Source of the DNA: Bacillota bacterium
GTDB taxonomy: Bacteria > Bacillota > Sulfobacillia > RBS10-35 > JAJYVN01
Length of the DNA: 48,477 bases
NCBI GenBank assembly: GCA_021803205.1
Contig: JAJZMB010000092.1
Coordinates: 1-48,477 of the forward strand
Direction of reading: 5' to 3'
The translations under genes and the position numbers were made by a program. The notes beneath the pieces are model-generated. The model had not been told where the DNA came from and did no database searches. It worked only from the letters and a program-made list of their open reading frames with translations. This document shows, piece by piece, positions 27,984 to 35,565 of this stretch; within the stretch, counting starts at the first letter, position 1; each line of letters starts with the position of its first letter.

Positions 27984-28138
27984 CCCCTGTCGCCTCCCCC
28001 TCGCTGCGGCAGACCGCCACGCCCACCGTCATCGCCTAGGCCGCCCGCGTCTCCGCACGCGAGGCCCGGCAGCCCCTGACCCCGGCGGGGTGCGGGCGGC
28101 GAGCCGGGCGGGCCGGGCCCGGACAGGCATCCACACAA

Positions 28139-28167
28139 ATTGTAGTCGGCGCGCCTGCTGGGAGCAA
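28139..28167 (-). promoter_or_regulatory. Promoter of tuf and the S10/spc/alpha cluster
   Basis: On the minus strand TTGCTC (28162-28167) and TACAAT (28139-28144) are spaced by 17 bp. The -10 is one base from consensus. As tuf, rpsJ and the following genes are closely spaced, this is likely the main promoter for a very long transcript. Confidence 0.6.
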
Positions 28168-28312
28168 TCAACCGGACGTCACCCCAGCGGGGAGGAAAGA
28201 AGTCGGGTAACGGTGAAGGTTTCGGACCCCATCGGGAGAGCCGGCGGGCCGGCCGCCGGGGGTAATGCGGGGCGAGTCCGCATAGCATTGGCCCGCAGGA
28301 CACGCACCGCGG

Positions 28313-28342
28313 TGTCCGCACGGGTTGCGCGAGGTGCGGACA
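28313..28342 (+). other. 9-bp inverted repeat in glycosyltransferase leader
   Basis: TGTCCGCAC and GTGCGGACA are exact complements with a 12-nt loop. A competing pairing GGACAC/GTGTCC overlaps its left arm, so two mutually exclusive folds are possible. Confidence 0.4.
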
Positions 28343-28356
28343 GGGCACGCTACCGG

Positions 28357-28378
28357 CAGATGCCCGACCGGGCATCTG
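28357..28378 (+). terminator. Compact hairpin followed by TGTTCTTG
   Basis: CAGATGCCC and GGGCATCTG pair perfectly around the tetraloop GACC. The + strand continues TGTTCTTG, a weak T-rich tail. It lies about 105 bp before the glycosyltransferase start and could be an attenuator. Confidence 0.4.
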
Positions 28379-28487
28379 TGTTCTTGCCATGCGTGCGAGC
28401 GATGCCGGTCGCTGACGTGGACTCCCGGCTTCCTACTCCGTCTCCGCTGCTCTGCCGCGCAGACGGCCGAGAAGGGTGGGCGCATGA

Positions 28488-29717
28488 ATGTCTGCCTTCC
28501 CGTCCGACGCTGCCGAGATCCTTCCGCGCCGTCGGCTGTCGGTGCTCTATCCGGCACAGCACTTCGACGTGGTTGTGCTTTCGGCCCGGTACGGGGCTGG
28601 GCACTGGCAGGCCGCGGCGGCGGTGCGCGAGGCGATGCACGCCCTGTTCCCCGGCCGAGATTCCTTGCTTCTGGACTACATGGACCTGGTCAATCCGGCG
28701 CTCAACCGGACGATTCAGAGCCTTTATCTGGCGTCGATCAAACACTTCCCCGGAGGATACGGGTGGTTCTACCGCACCACCAGCACGATTCCGCCCGACT
28801 CGCCCTTTCAGTCGCTGCTCAACAGCCTCGGGCGCGAACAACTGGCTCGGCTGGTCGCGGTGACAACGCCCCGCGCGATCGTCTCCACCTTTCCCACCCA
28901 GGCCGGAGTCCTGTCGGACATGCGGCGCCTGGGCCAATGCGCGGTGCCGTCTCTGACGGTGATCACCGATAACACCGTCCACAGCCAGTGGGTTCATCCG
29001 TATACCGATATGTATTGCGTCTCCAGCCCGGACGTGGCCGCCAATCTCGCCGCGCGCGGTGTGCCCCCGCAGCGGATCGCCACGACCGGCATCCCCGTCC
29101 GGCAGGCTTTCACCCGTCCGCTCGACCGGTCCGAAGTGCTCCGGCACTATCGGTTCGATCCGACCCTGCCCGTGGTGCTGGTGATGAGCGGCGCCTTCGC
29201 GGCGCTCGGCGGTGTGAACGAAGCGTGCCGCATCCTGACCCACATGGACCGGCCCCTCCAACTGGTCGTGGTCGCCGGCCGGGACCGCCTCCTGGCGCGC
29301 CACCTGCAACGCATGGTCGCGCACTATCCGTATCCGGTGCACGTGTTCGGATACGTCGAATTCATCGCCGAACTGATGACCGTGGCCGACGTGTTGGTCA
29401 CCAAAGCCGGCGGGGTAACGACGGCGGAGGCCCTGGCCATGGGATTGCCGGTGATCATCTTCAGACCGATTCCGGGGCAGGAGGAAGCCAACGCGGATTA
29501 CCTCTGTGAACATGGTGCCGCGCTGTCGGCGCGGAACACCGACGAATTGCGGCAGGCCTGCGACAGCCTGCTCGCCGATCCGGCCCGGCGGTACCGGATG
29601 CGGGAGGCCTGCCTGCGCCTGGGCCGGCCAAACGCTGCCCGGGACGTGGCCGCACTCGCCCTGCGGCTGGGTGGGATCCCTGCGGAAGACATGGCGACAC
29701 CGGGGTCGGGCGGATGA
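28488..29717 (+). CDS. MGDG-synthase/UgtP-family glycosyltransferase
   Basis: GT28-fold enzyme of 409 residues. The N-terminal half fits the MGDG_synth domain (V-L-S-A-R-Y-G-A-G-H-W-Q-A-A, D-Y-M-D-L-V-N-P) and the C-terminal half carries the nucleotide-sugar region (D-V-L-V-T-K-A-G-G-V-T-T-A-E-A-L-A, P-I-P-G-Q-E-E-A-N). Relatives transfer glucose or galactose to diacylglycerol in the membrane (UgtP/YpfP), making glycolipids; B. subtilis YkoN is another relative. ATG 28488 follows GAAGGGTGGG; an out-of-frame ATG at 28484 overlaps. The MFS gene overlaps its stop (ATGA), as in an operon. Sugar donor and acceptor cannot be read here. Confidence 0.88.
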   Translation: MSAFPSDAAEILPRRRLSVLYPAQHFDVVVLSARYGAGHWQAAAAVREAMHALFPGRDSLLLDYMDLVNPALNRTIQSLYLASIKHFPGGYGWFYRTTSTIPPDSPFQSLLNSLGREQLARLVAVTTPRAIVSTFPTQAGVLSDMRRLGQCAVPSLTVITDNTVHSQWVHPYTDMYCVSSPDVAANLAARGVPPQRIATTGIPVRQAFTRPLDRSEVLRHYRFDPTLPVVLVMSGAFAALGGVNEACRILTHMDRPLQLVVVAGRDRLLARHLQRMVAHYPYPVHVFGYVEFIAELMTVADVLVTKAGGVTTAEALAMGLPVIIFRPIPGQEEANADYLCEHGAALSARNTDELRQACDSLLADPARRYRMREACLRLGRPNAARDVAALALRLGGIPAEDMATPGSGG

Positions 29718-31102
29718 GTGAAGTCGAACGCCAGGGCGATGGCCCGGACCGTGGGAGGGCCGAGACCGGAGCCTGGGGTCCGATCGGGTTGCGCTCCCCG
29801 GGCCGGATGCGGCCACTGGCGCCGGACACCGACGCTGCGGGTGGGCCCTTCCCCGCTCCACCCACAGGCGCCCCCATTACCGAGACGACCATTAGTGAAC
29901 TCCTGTCTCGCCCACAGATGTGGGGGTTCATCGCCACCACGGCGTGCGTCGAGTTCTGCCGCGGCGCCCTGTTCATCTCACTGTTGCCCGCCTATCTGAC
30001 ACAGGGGCTGCATCTCAGCGTGGCCGGACTCGGGATGGTCATCTCCGCGCAATATCTGAGCGACACTGCCTTCAAAATCCCCGCCGGTTGGCTGGTCGAC
30101 CGTTTCGGGCCCTGGCGCGTACTGTTGCCGTTCCTCTCCCTGGCCGCCGTTGCCGTCTACCTGATGCCGCACGCGCACAGCATCGTCCCCTTCATCGCCC
30201 TCGGCGTCCTCTTCGGACTGGGCACCTCCGCGAACTGGCCGGCCGTGCTCTCCGGCAGCATCCATCTCGGAGGTATGCATGCGCGCGCCAGCGCGACCAG
30301 CCTGACATTCCTCGCCTGGTTGGCGGGCGGCGGGATCGGACCCGTGCTCATCAACTTCCTTGTAGGCCGCAGCTTCAGCACCGCCTTCCTGGTGCTGGCC
30401 GTCGTCATCACCGGCGCGCCCGTCGCCGCGGCCCTCGGCTTGTCCGGAATGCTGAGCCGGAACAGTGACCCGCCCTGGCGCGCACCACAGGTCCTGCCGG
30501 TCGCAGAAACCCTGACAGCCCTGCAGGCGAATCTCCGCCAGACGGGTTGGCTGATACCGGGCATGTTCATCCAAATGCTTGCTCTGGGCATCGTGCTGCC
30601 GGTGATGGTGCCCTTCGCCCGCGGCCACCTGCACCTCACTCAGCCGCAGTATGGCGTCATGCTGCTGGCCGGCGGCGCCGTCACCGTGCTCTGCCTGTTG
30701 CCGCTGGGCAGGGTTGTGGACCGGTGGGGATCCAAAGGCTTCCTCGTGGCCGGCTTCGCGCTCGCCGGGGCCGCCGTGGCCATCATCGCCCTCGGCAGCG
30801 GCGAGGCCGACCTTCTGTGGCGGGTGTCCCTCCTCGGCTTCGCCTATGCCCTGATCCTGCCGGCTTGGAACGGCCTCACCGTCGGCAAGATCGACGCGGA
30901 GCGGCGGGGACTGCTGCTCGGCGTGTTCATGGCCATCGAGGGGCTGGGCGAGGCGATCGGTCCGGCGGTGGGCGGGGCACTGTATCAGCGCAACTACCTG
31001 CTGCCCTTTCTGGTGACGGGCAGCATCCTTGTGGCTGTCGCCGCGTTCTACCTCGTCGTGCCGGCGCGGAAATTTCGACCGGGTGGGGGCGATGCCCGCT
31101 GA
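29714..31102 (+). CDS. Major facilitator superfamily transporter
   Basis: Membrane transporter of 462 residues with about 12 hydrophobic segments after a ~65-residue hydrophilic N-terminus rich in Gly/Pro/Arg. The MFS motif A is seen as G-W-L-V-D-R-F-G-P-W-R between TM2 and TM3, with a weaker counterpart G-R-V-V-D-R-W-G-S-K-G in the second half. Its ATG overlaps the glycosyltransferase stop, and its TGA overlaps a possible CTG start of the deacetylase. Coupling to a glycolipid glycosyltransferase suggests lipid or saccharide export, but the substrate is unknown. Confidence 0.88.
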   Translation: MSEVERQGDGPDRGRAETGAWGPIGLRSPGRMRPLAPDTDAAGGPFPAPPTGAPITETTISELLSRPQMWGFIATTACVEFCRGALFISLLPAYLTQGLHLSVAGLGMVISAQYLSDTAFKIPAGWLVDRFGPWRVLLPFLSLAAVAVYLMPHAHSIVPFIALGVLFGLGTSANWPAVLSGSIHLGGMHARASATSLTFLAWLAGGGIGPVLINFLVGRSFSTAFLVLAVVITGAPVAAALGLSGMLSRNSDPPWRAPQVLPVAETLTALQANLRQTGWLIPGMFIQMLALGIVLPVMVPFARGHLHLTQPQYGVMLLAGGAVTVLCLLPLGRVVDRWGSKGFLVAGFALAGAAVAIIALGSGEADLLWRVSLLGFAYALILPAWNGLTVGKIDAERRGLLLGVFMAIEGLGEAIGPAVGGALYQRNYLLPFLVTGSILVAVAAFYLVVPARKFRPGGGDAR

Positions 31103-31809
31103 TCGCGCGTGATGCCGCCGGCCTGCTGTTTGCAGGTTTCGCGGCATACGATCTTGTACCCGACATCCTGGGGAGAAGGAGTCCGTCGTCCGTGCGTCGG
31201 GGACCGGCCGGATCACGCCTGGTGGCCCTCTCCTTCGACGACGGCCCCCACCCCGAACTCACGCCCCGCGTGCTCGACGCCCTCGCGGCCGCGGGCGGAC
31301 ACGGTACATTCTTCCTCGTGGGGCACAACGCGCGCCGCCAGCCGCAACTGGTACGGCGCATAGTGCAGGAAGGCCACGCGATCGGCGTCCACACCGACCA
31401 CCACCGCCACGCCTGGGTGTCGGGGCCGGCCCGCCTCCGGGCAGAGATGGAGTCGGGTCTGCAAGCCCTAATGGAAATCGGCGGTGTCCGCCCGCTGTGG
31501 TTCCGACCGCCTTGGGGCGCCTTTAACGCCGCCACCTGCCCGCTCGCCGCTCGCCTTGGCCTGCGCATCGCGCTGTGGAGTTGCGATGCGGGCGATTGGC
31601 TGCCCGGCGCGACGCCTGGAGCCATTGCGCGCCGGGTGCGCCGTGGGGTGGTTCCGGGGGCGATCATCGATCTTCACGACGGCGGCCAGACCGAAGCTGG
31701 CTGCCGAGCCATGACCAGCGCGTTACCCGCCATGTTGGAGGCGATACACGACGCAGGACTCCGGGCCGGGCACCTTGGGGAGATGTTCGGCATGCCGGCT
31801 CACGGTTGA
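31099..31809 (+). CDS. Polysaccharide deacetylase (NodB-fold)
   Basis: Carbohydrate-esterase-family-4 metal-dependent deacetylase acting on peptidoglycan or N-acetylated glycans. Motifs in order: S-F-D-D-G-P, H-T-D-H-H, R-P-P-W-G, C-D-A-G-D-W and I-D-L-H-D-G-G. The N-terminus is a membrane anchor (A-A-G-L-L-F-A-G-F-A-A-Y-D), and an anchor of this kind is usual in relatives. No ATG/GTG/TTG precedes it nearby; CTG 31099 overlaps the MFS stop (CTGA) with GGGTGGGGGCG upstream and is the likely start. If not, GTG 31192, which has AAGGAG at 31176-31181, gives a 205-residue soluble form. It lies between the MFS and YkoP-like genes. Confidence 0.87.
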   Translation: MIARDAAGLLFAGFAAYDLVPDILGRRSPSSVRRGPAGSRLVALSFDDGPHPELTPRVLDALAAAGGHGTFFLVGHNARRQPQLVRRIVQEGHAIGVHTDHHRHAWVSGPARLRAEMESGLQALMEIGGVRPLWFRPPWGAFNAATCPLAARLGLRIALWSCDAGDWLPGATPGAIARRVRRGVVPGAIIDLHDGGQTEAGCRAMTSALPAMLEAIHDAGLRAGHLGEMFGMPAHG

Positions 31810-31944
31810 ATGCCGTCACGGATCAGAGTCCCCGCCCGGCATTGGACCAGGTGGAGATGACATGTACCATGACCGCGACACGGGGCATCCGCTTCGCCTG
31901 CCCGGGTGCCGGGCGGAACGGTCAGTGAAAGGAGGGCACCGGCA

Positions 31945-32571
31945 GTGAGCGGCAGCGCGCCCACTGCTCCTTCACCTCGGCGACCGGATGATGGGACGCG
32001 CACCCTTTGGCAGCGCCTCCTGGCCCCTGGAGAATGGCTTTTCACCGTCTGGGCGGGGAGCCGCCCGGTGCCCGGTTCCCGCGGGACCTTTCTGATCGCC
32101 TATCACCGCCACCGAGGGGGCGATGTGGTCCTGCCGGACGGTAATCGAGTCCGTCCCGGCGATGTGGTGGCCGAAATCCACTTTTGGAACCGGCGTATCG
32201 CCGCCCGCCGGGGTGGCAGCGCTCAGGCGGTCACCTGGAACTTCATCCGTGACATGCGTGCCGACCTGGGAGCCCTGGCGCGGGCCATGCAAGCGGGGGC
32301 GTTGCCGACGGCCACTGTGTATGGCGCCAGCCCGCTGGCGGAGGCCGCCGCCCGCTTCGGCTTTTTCGTGCGTCCCCTCCCCATGGGTTGGCGCCGCTGG
32401 ACCCTCACCGCCTGGCAGACCCTGCTGCGCCGCATATTCCGACCGGTCGCCCTGCGCCCCACGTCTCAGGCCGAAAGCGCGGAGATCTGGATGAGTAGCG
32501 CGGAACTGCTGCACCGGTACGGCACGCCCGCCGGCCCGGTCCGCCCCATACGCCCGCCGAAGAGGGGATGA
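31945..32571 (+). CDS. YkoP-like protein
   Basis: 208-residue protein with the pattern seen in the YkoP family: Y-H-R-H-R-G-G-D-V-V-L-P-D-G, V-R-P-G-D-V-V-A-E-I-H-F-W-N, and a later helical part. No catalytic motif is apparent and no signal peptide. The family is often found next to, or fused with, polysaccharide deacetylases, and B. subtilis ykoP lies by the glycosyltransferase gene ykoN, so the partnership seen here recurs. GTG 31945 is chosen because AAAGGAGG (31928-31935) lies 9 nt upstream; the frame opens at 31906. Function unknown. Confidence 0.7.
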   Translation: MSGSAPTAPSPRRPDDGTRTLWQRLLAPGEWLFTVWAGSRPVPGSRGTFLIAYHRHRGGDVVLPDGNRVRPGDVVAEIHFWNRRIAARRGGSAQAVTWNFIRDMRADLGALARAMQAGALPTATVYGASPLAEAAARFGFFVRPLPMGWRRWTLTAWQTLLRRIFRPVALRPTSQAESAEIWMSSAELLHRYGTPAGPVRPIRPPKRG

Positions 32572-32810
32572 GCAACCAGTGTCGATTCCGCGCCAGCAGG
32601 CGCCCCCAGCCACGGCCCAATTCCACCGAAGCATATCTCGTTCGCACGCTCGCCGCCTGGGACGAGCGCCCGCCGCTGGATGCACTCCCTGGTGCAGTTT
32701 CCGGTAATTCATTAGACTTACACCGCACCGCACGTGGGGAACGCCCGGCAAGCACTGCCAGCCGCGCTCCACACCTCCACGTCGGGCAGTCGGGCAAGGG
32801 GGATGCGAGC

Positions 32811-34202
32811 ATGCACTGGCAGAATCCTCATCCCGGGCGGGCGCTGCACCGGCTCACGCGCCGAGCGGCCATACGCGCAGCGGCCCTCCCGGCGGCTGCC
32901 CTGGTCACCGTCGGCCTTGGCGCCTGCGGTCCGGCGGCCGTTCCGGTGCGGCCGGTCACTGTGAAGCCCAAGACCGTGGTCACCTTCAGTCCGGTACCCT
33001 GGGGCGCGCCGCAGGAACGACAGGACCTGTACGCCGCGGTGCTCAAGCCGTTTCTGGACAAGAATCCGGGAATCGACGTGCGGCTCACCTTCCAGGCCCG
33101 GGGCAACCTCTCCGCAACGAGCGCGGCCATCGTCGCCGGAACGGCGGTGGATGTCTTTGAGGACTTCCAGATCGGGCCTTCCCTGATGGAAGGCGGCTAC
33201 CTCCTCGATCTCTCTCCTTATCTGTCGGCAGCAAACGAGGATCTGAGCATTTTCCCCCCTACACAGTTGGGCTACTGGAACCTCAACGGGCACCAGTACG
33301 CGATGCCGGTCTCCATCGAGAGTATGGTGACGGCGGTGAACACCGGCGCCATCCGCGCGCTTGGTCTCACGCCGCCGTCGGACACGTGGGACTATCAGGA
33401 TGCCGGTACCCTCTTTCAAAATGCGGCGCGTATAACGGGCAGCGCATCGTCGCATCGCTATGGTGGGTCCTTCTACCTGTATGGTGGCCTGGCATACCCG
33501 GAAACATTCTACCTTGAGCAATTCGGCGGATCGTACGTCCGCCGGAGCGACCTGGCAAGCTGCAACCTGGCGTCCAGGGGTTCTGTCAGCGCTGGCGAGT
33601 ACATCTACCCGTTGCTGCAGAAGGGCATCTGCACCACCAACTGGGCCAGCGGCAAGCTCTTCAACGCCGGCAATCTGGTGGTGACCTTGGCCGGCACATG
33701 GATGCTGCCGCAATTCGCCATGATCCCGCCGAGCATCGAGTGGGAGTTCCTCCCGATGCCCAGGGGCCCGGTGGAATCGGCCACATTCGGCAGCCCGGCG
33801 TTCTACGGTATCCCCAGCACCACGAAGGTGGCGGATGCGGCATGGGCCTTGCTCGAATGGATGTCCTTCACCCCCTACCTCCAGACCGCCAACATGAAAT
33901 TCGGCCTGCTGCCTCCGGCGAGCCTACGGCTGTACCCGGACTGGGTCACGGTCGTGGAGTCTGCCGCTCCGCCGCTACGCGGCAAAAACCTTCAAGCGTT
34001 CACCGCTGCCACCGCGCACATCATCGACTCCTATTTTGAGTACGACACCACGCAGGCATTTTCGCTGATCAACCACTGGGCGATGCAGGTTCTCCACCAG
34101 GGCGTGTCGGTCAAGGCGGGCTTCACGCAGGCCACGCAACAGGTCAACGCCTTGGAGGCCCGCGCGGCAGGCGCGGCTGCCTTGAGTTCGACCAGCAAAT
34201 AG
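32811..34202 (+). CDS. ABC-type extracellular solute-binding lipoprotein
   Basis: 463-residue family-1-type solute-binding protein. The N-terminus has paired arginines (T-R-R-A-A-I-R), a hydrophobic Ala-rich segment and a lipobox L-G-A-C with C39, indicating a lipid-anchored, possibly Tat-exported protein. Mature-part features typical of sugar-binding proteins include F-L-D-K-N-P-G-I-D-V-R, W-N-L-N-G-H-Q-Y-A-M-P and A-W-A-L-L-E-W. ATG 32811 has AAGGGGGA upstream; the open frame back to 32568 is unconserved. No permease or ATPase gene is adjacent, so its transporter is elsewhere or lost. Confidence 0.88.
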   Translation: MHWQNPHPGRALHRLTRRAAIRAAALPAAALVTVGLGACGPAAVPVRPVTVKPKTVVTFSPVPWGAPQERQDLYAAVLKPFLDKNPGIDVRLTFQARGNLSATSAAIVAGTAVDVFEDFQIGPSLMEGGYLLDLSPYLSAANEDLSIFPPTQLGYWNLNGHQYAMPVSIESMVTAVNTGAIRALGLTPPSDTWDYQDAGTLFQNAARITGSASSHRYGGSFYLYGGLAYPETFYLEQFGGSYVRRSDLASCNLASRGSVSAGEYIYPLLQKGICTTNWASGKLFNAGNLVVTLAGTWMLPQFAMIPPSIEWEFLPMPRGPVESATFGSPAFYGIPSTTKVADAAWALLEWMSFTPYLQTANMKFGLLPPASLRLYPDWVTVVESAAPPLRGKNLQAFTAATAHIIDSYFEYDTTQAFSLINHWAMQVLHQGVSVKAGFTQATQQVNALEARAAGAAALSSTSK

Positions 34203-34563
34203 ACCCCGCGTGACTTCAGCGCTGACGCGCCGCCCGGCAACCCCACCCCGCGCCGCCCGCCGGGCGGCGGTCGGCGCGGGCGCCGTTTGGCCCGGGCCGT
34301 GCCACCCGGACCCGATCCCGATCCGGCCCAGAGGCCCTCCCGTCACCCGCGCCCGCGAAGGACCTGTGCGCACCCGACCGGCCCGGAGCACCCCCCCACC
34401 GGTTCGGGCGTTTCGAACTCGGCGACAGTGCCGCGGACAGGACCCGGGCAACCCGGCCGCGAACGTGGGCAGTACGCTGCGATGCTGCCCGAGGCGGCTC
34501 CCCCACCGGAAACCGGCCGGGTCGGGCACACCGCGCATCGCCTTCCGCGGGGAGGACCCGTCG
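34203..34563. other. Intergenic region before dedA
   Basis: 361 bp, extremely G+C-rich; the dedA frame is open through it, but its translation is Arg/Pro-rich and unlike the family, so I treat it as non-coding. It begins with a strong hairpin (34247-34280). No promoter is evident. Confidence 0.45.
34247..34280 (+). terminator. G+C-rich hairpin after the solute-binding gene
   Basis: CCCGCGCCG (34247-34255) pairs with CGGCGCGGG (34272-34280), with inner CCGCCCG/CGGGCGG pairing as well. No T-tract follows, so termination is inferred from position only, about 45 bp after the stop. Confidence 0.4.
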
Positions 34564-35166
34564 CTGAGCCTGCTGGCAGGACTGACGACCCTGGGACGGC
34601 ATTTGGTAGCCCGGTACGGCGTGAGCGGCGTGTTCGCGGGCATGACCCTGGAGAGCGCAGGGATCCCGCTCCCGAGCGAGGTGATCATGCCGCTCGGAGC
34701 ACTTGGGGCGCATGGCGCTGGCGGGCTGGTCGCCGTGATCGCCGCTGGTACCGCCGGCAACCTGCTGGGGTCGTGGATCGCATACGGCATCGGTGCCGCT
34801 GTCGGCGCGGGATGGAGCGGAGGCCGGTGGCTAAACCGGCACCACTGGGAGGCGGCGCACGCGTGGTTTCTGCGCTACGGCGATCGTACGGTCTTCTTCG
34901 GGCGGATCCTCCCGGTCATCCGCACATACATCTCGTTCCCGGCGGGCGCCGCGGCCATGCCCGCGGGTCGGTTCACCGCGTACACGCTGCTGGGCTCCGT
35001 CCTCTGGTCGGGGGCGCTCGCCGTCGCCGGCCACGAGCTCGGTACCCATTGGACGGACATCCAGCCCTGGTTCGACCGGTACGCGGCGGTGGCGCTCGCT
35101 GTGGTGGTCGTGGGAGCGGCGACATGGTGGTGGTCCCCTGCCGGGCGTTCCGCGCGGAAACGATGA
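34564..35166 (+). CDS. DedA-family membrane protein
   Basis: DedA/SNARE-associated family integral membrane protein; relatives flip undecaprenyl phosphate or phospholipids and support membrane homeostasis. From the proposed start it has 200 residues: G-M-T-L-E-S-A-G-I-P-L-P-S-E at the re-entrant loop, R-I-L-P-V-I-R-T-Y-I-S-F-P-A-G-A (the family signature) and two late hydrophobic helices. No ATG, GTG or TTG lies at the right place. CTG 34564 has GGGGAGGA exactly 7 nt upstream and gives a family-like N-terminus; TTG 34603 would leave it too short. It follows the envelope cluster on the + strand. Confidence 0.87.
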   Translation: MSLLAGLTTLGRHLVARYGVSGVFAGMTLESAGIPLPSEVIMPLGALGAHGAGGLVAVIAAGTAGNLLGSWIAYGIGAAVGAGWSGGRWLNRHHWEAAHAWFLRYGDRTVFFGRILPVIRTYISFPAGAAAMPAGRFTAYTLLGSVLWSGALAVAGHELGTHWTDIQPWFDRYAAVALAVVVVGAATWWWSPAGRSARKR

Positions 35167-35565
35167 TGCACCGCGCATAGACAGGGGACAACGGGGTCCG
35201 TGGCGCGACACGCGCGTGCCGCCGGACCGGGTTTGTGGGCGGGCGCTTCGCGCCAGTGGCCGCGGAGCAGCGGCCTCCACGGGTGTCCTCGCGCACGCGC
35301 GCGGTGCCCGGCTGTTCGGCCCATGGTCGCGGGGACGTCGGCCTGCCCTCCCGTGCCTGAGACCGCGGAAATCCCGTCGCCAGCGCACAGCCGATGTCGC
35401 TCCGCGACCGCATGACACCCACCGCTGTTCCGAACGGAGCGCACGCCCTGATCAACTCTACATACGGAACTCCGCCCCGGCAGGTGCCCTGGGATGAGAT
35501 TGTGGATCCGGGATATGGAGCCGGTTCTCTGCCCACAAGATCGCCGGATGTGGGCTGCATACGGG
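35167..35565. other. Convergent gap between dedA and purD
   Basis: About 399 bp where the + strand cluster and the - strand purine operon meet. No gene is supported. It holds hairpins GGCGC-TTC-GCGCC (35242-35254) and GGCCGC-GGAGCA-GCGGCC (35258-35275), and GTTCCGAAC near 35424-35436, consistent with bidirectional termination. Confidence 0.4.
35242..35275 (+). terminator. Double hairpin after dedA
   Basis: Two adjacent perfect stem-loops (5-bp and 6-bp stems) lie 76-109 bp after the dedA stop, without T-tracts. Terminator assignment is tentative. Confidence 0.35.

Larger units (their letters stand above)
27984..28487. other. tuf / glycosyltransferase divergent intergenic region
   Basis: 504 bp without a gene, between diverging transcription units. 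It contains the tuf promoter (28139-28167), giving a G+C-rich tuf leader of about 150 nt. Further right are structured elements: ATGCGG/CCGCAT near 28264-28283, TGTCCGCAC/GTGCGGACA at 28313-28342, and a 9-bp hairpin at 28357-28378. The clustering suggests a structured 5' leader for the glycosyltransferase gene; I could not match it to a known riboswitch. Confidence 0.5.

Noticed and set aside
32691..32730. A+T-rich patch as promoter of the solute-binding gene
   Set aside because: It stands out in composition, but no -35/-10 pair with acceptable spacing could be read.
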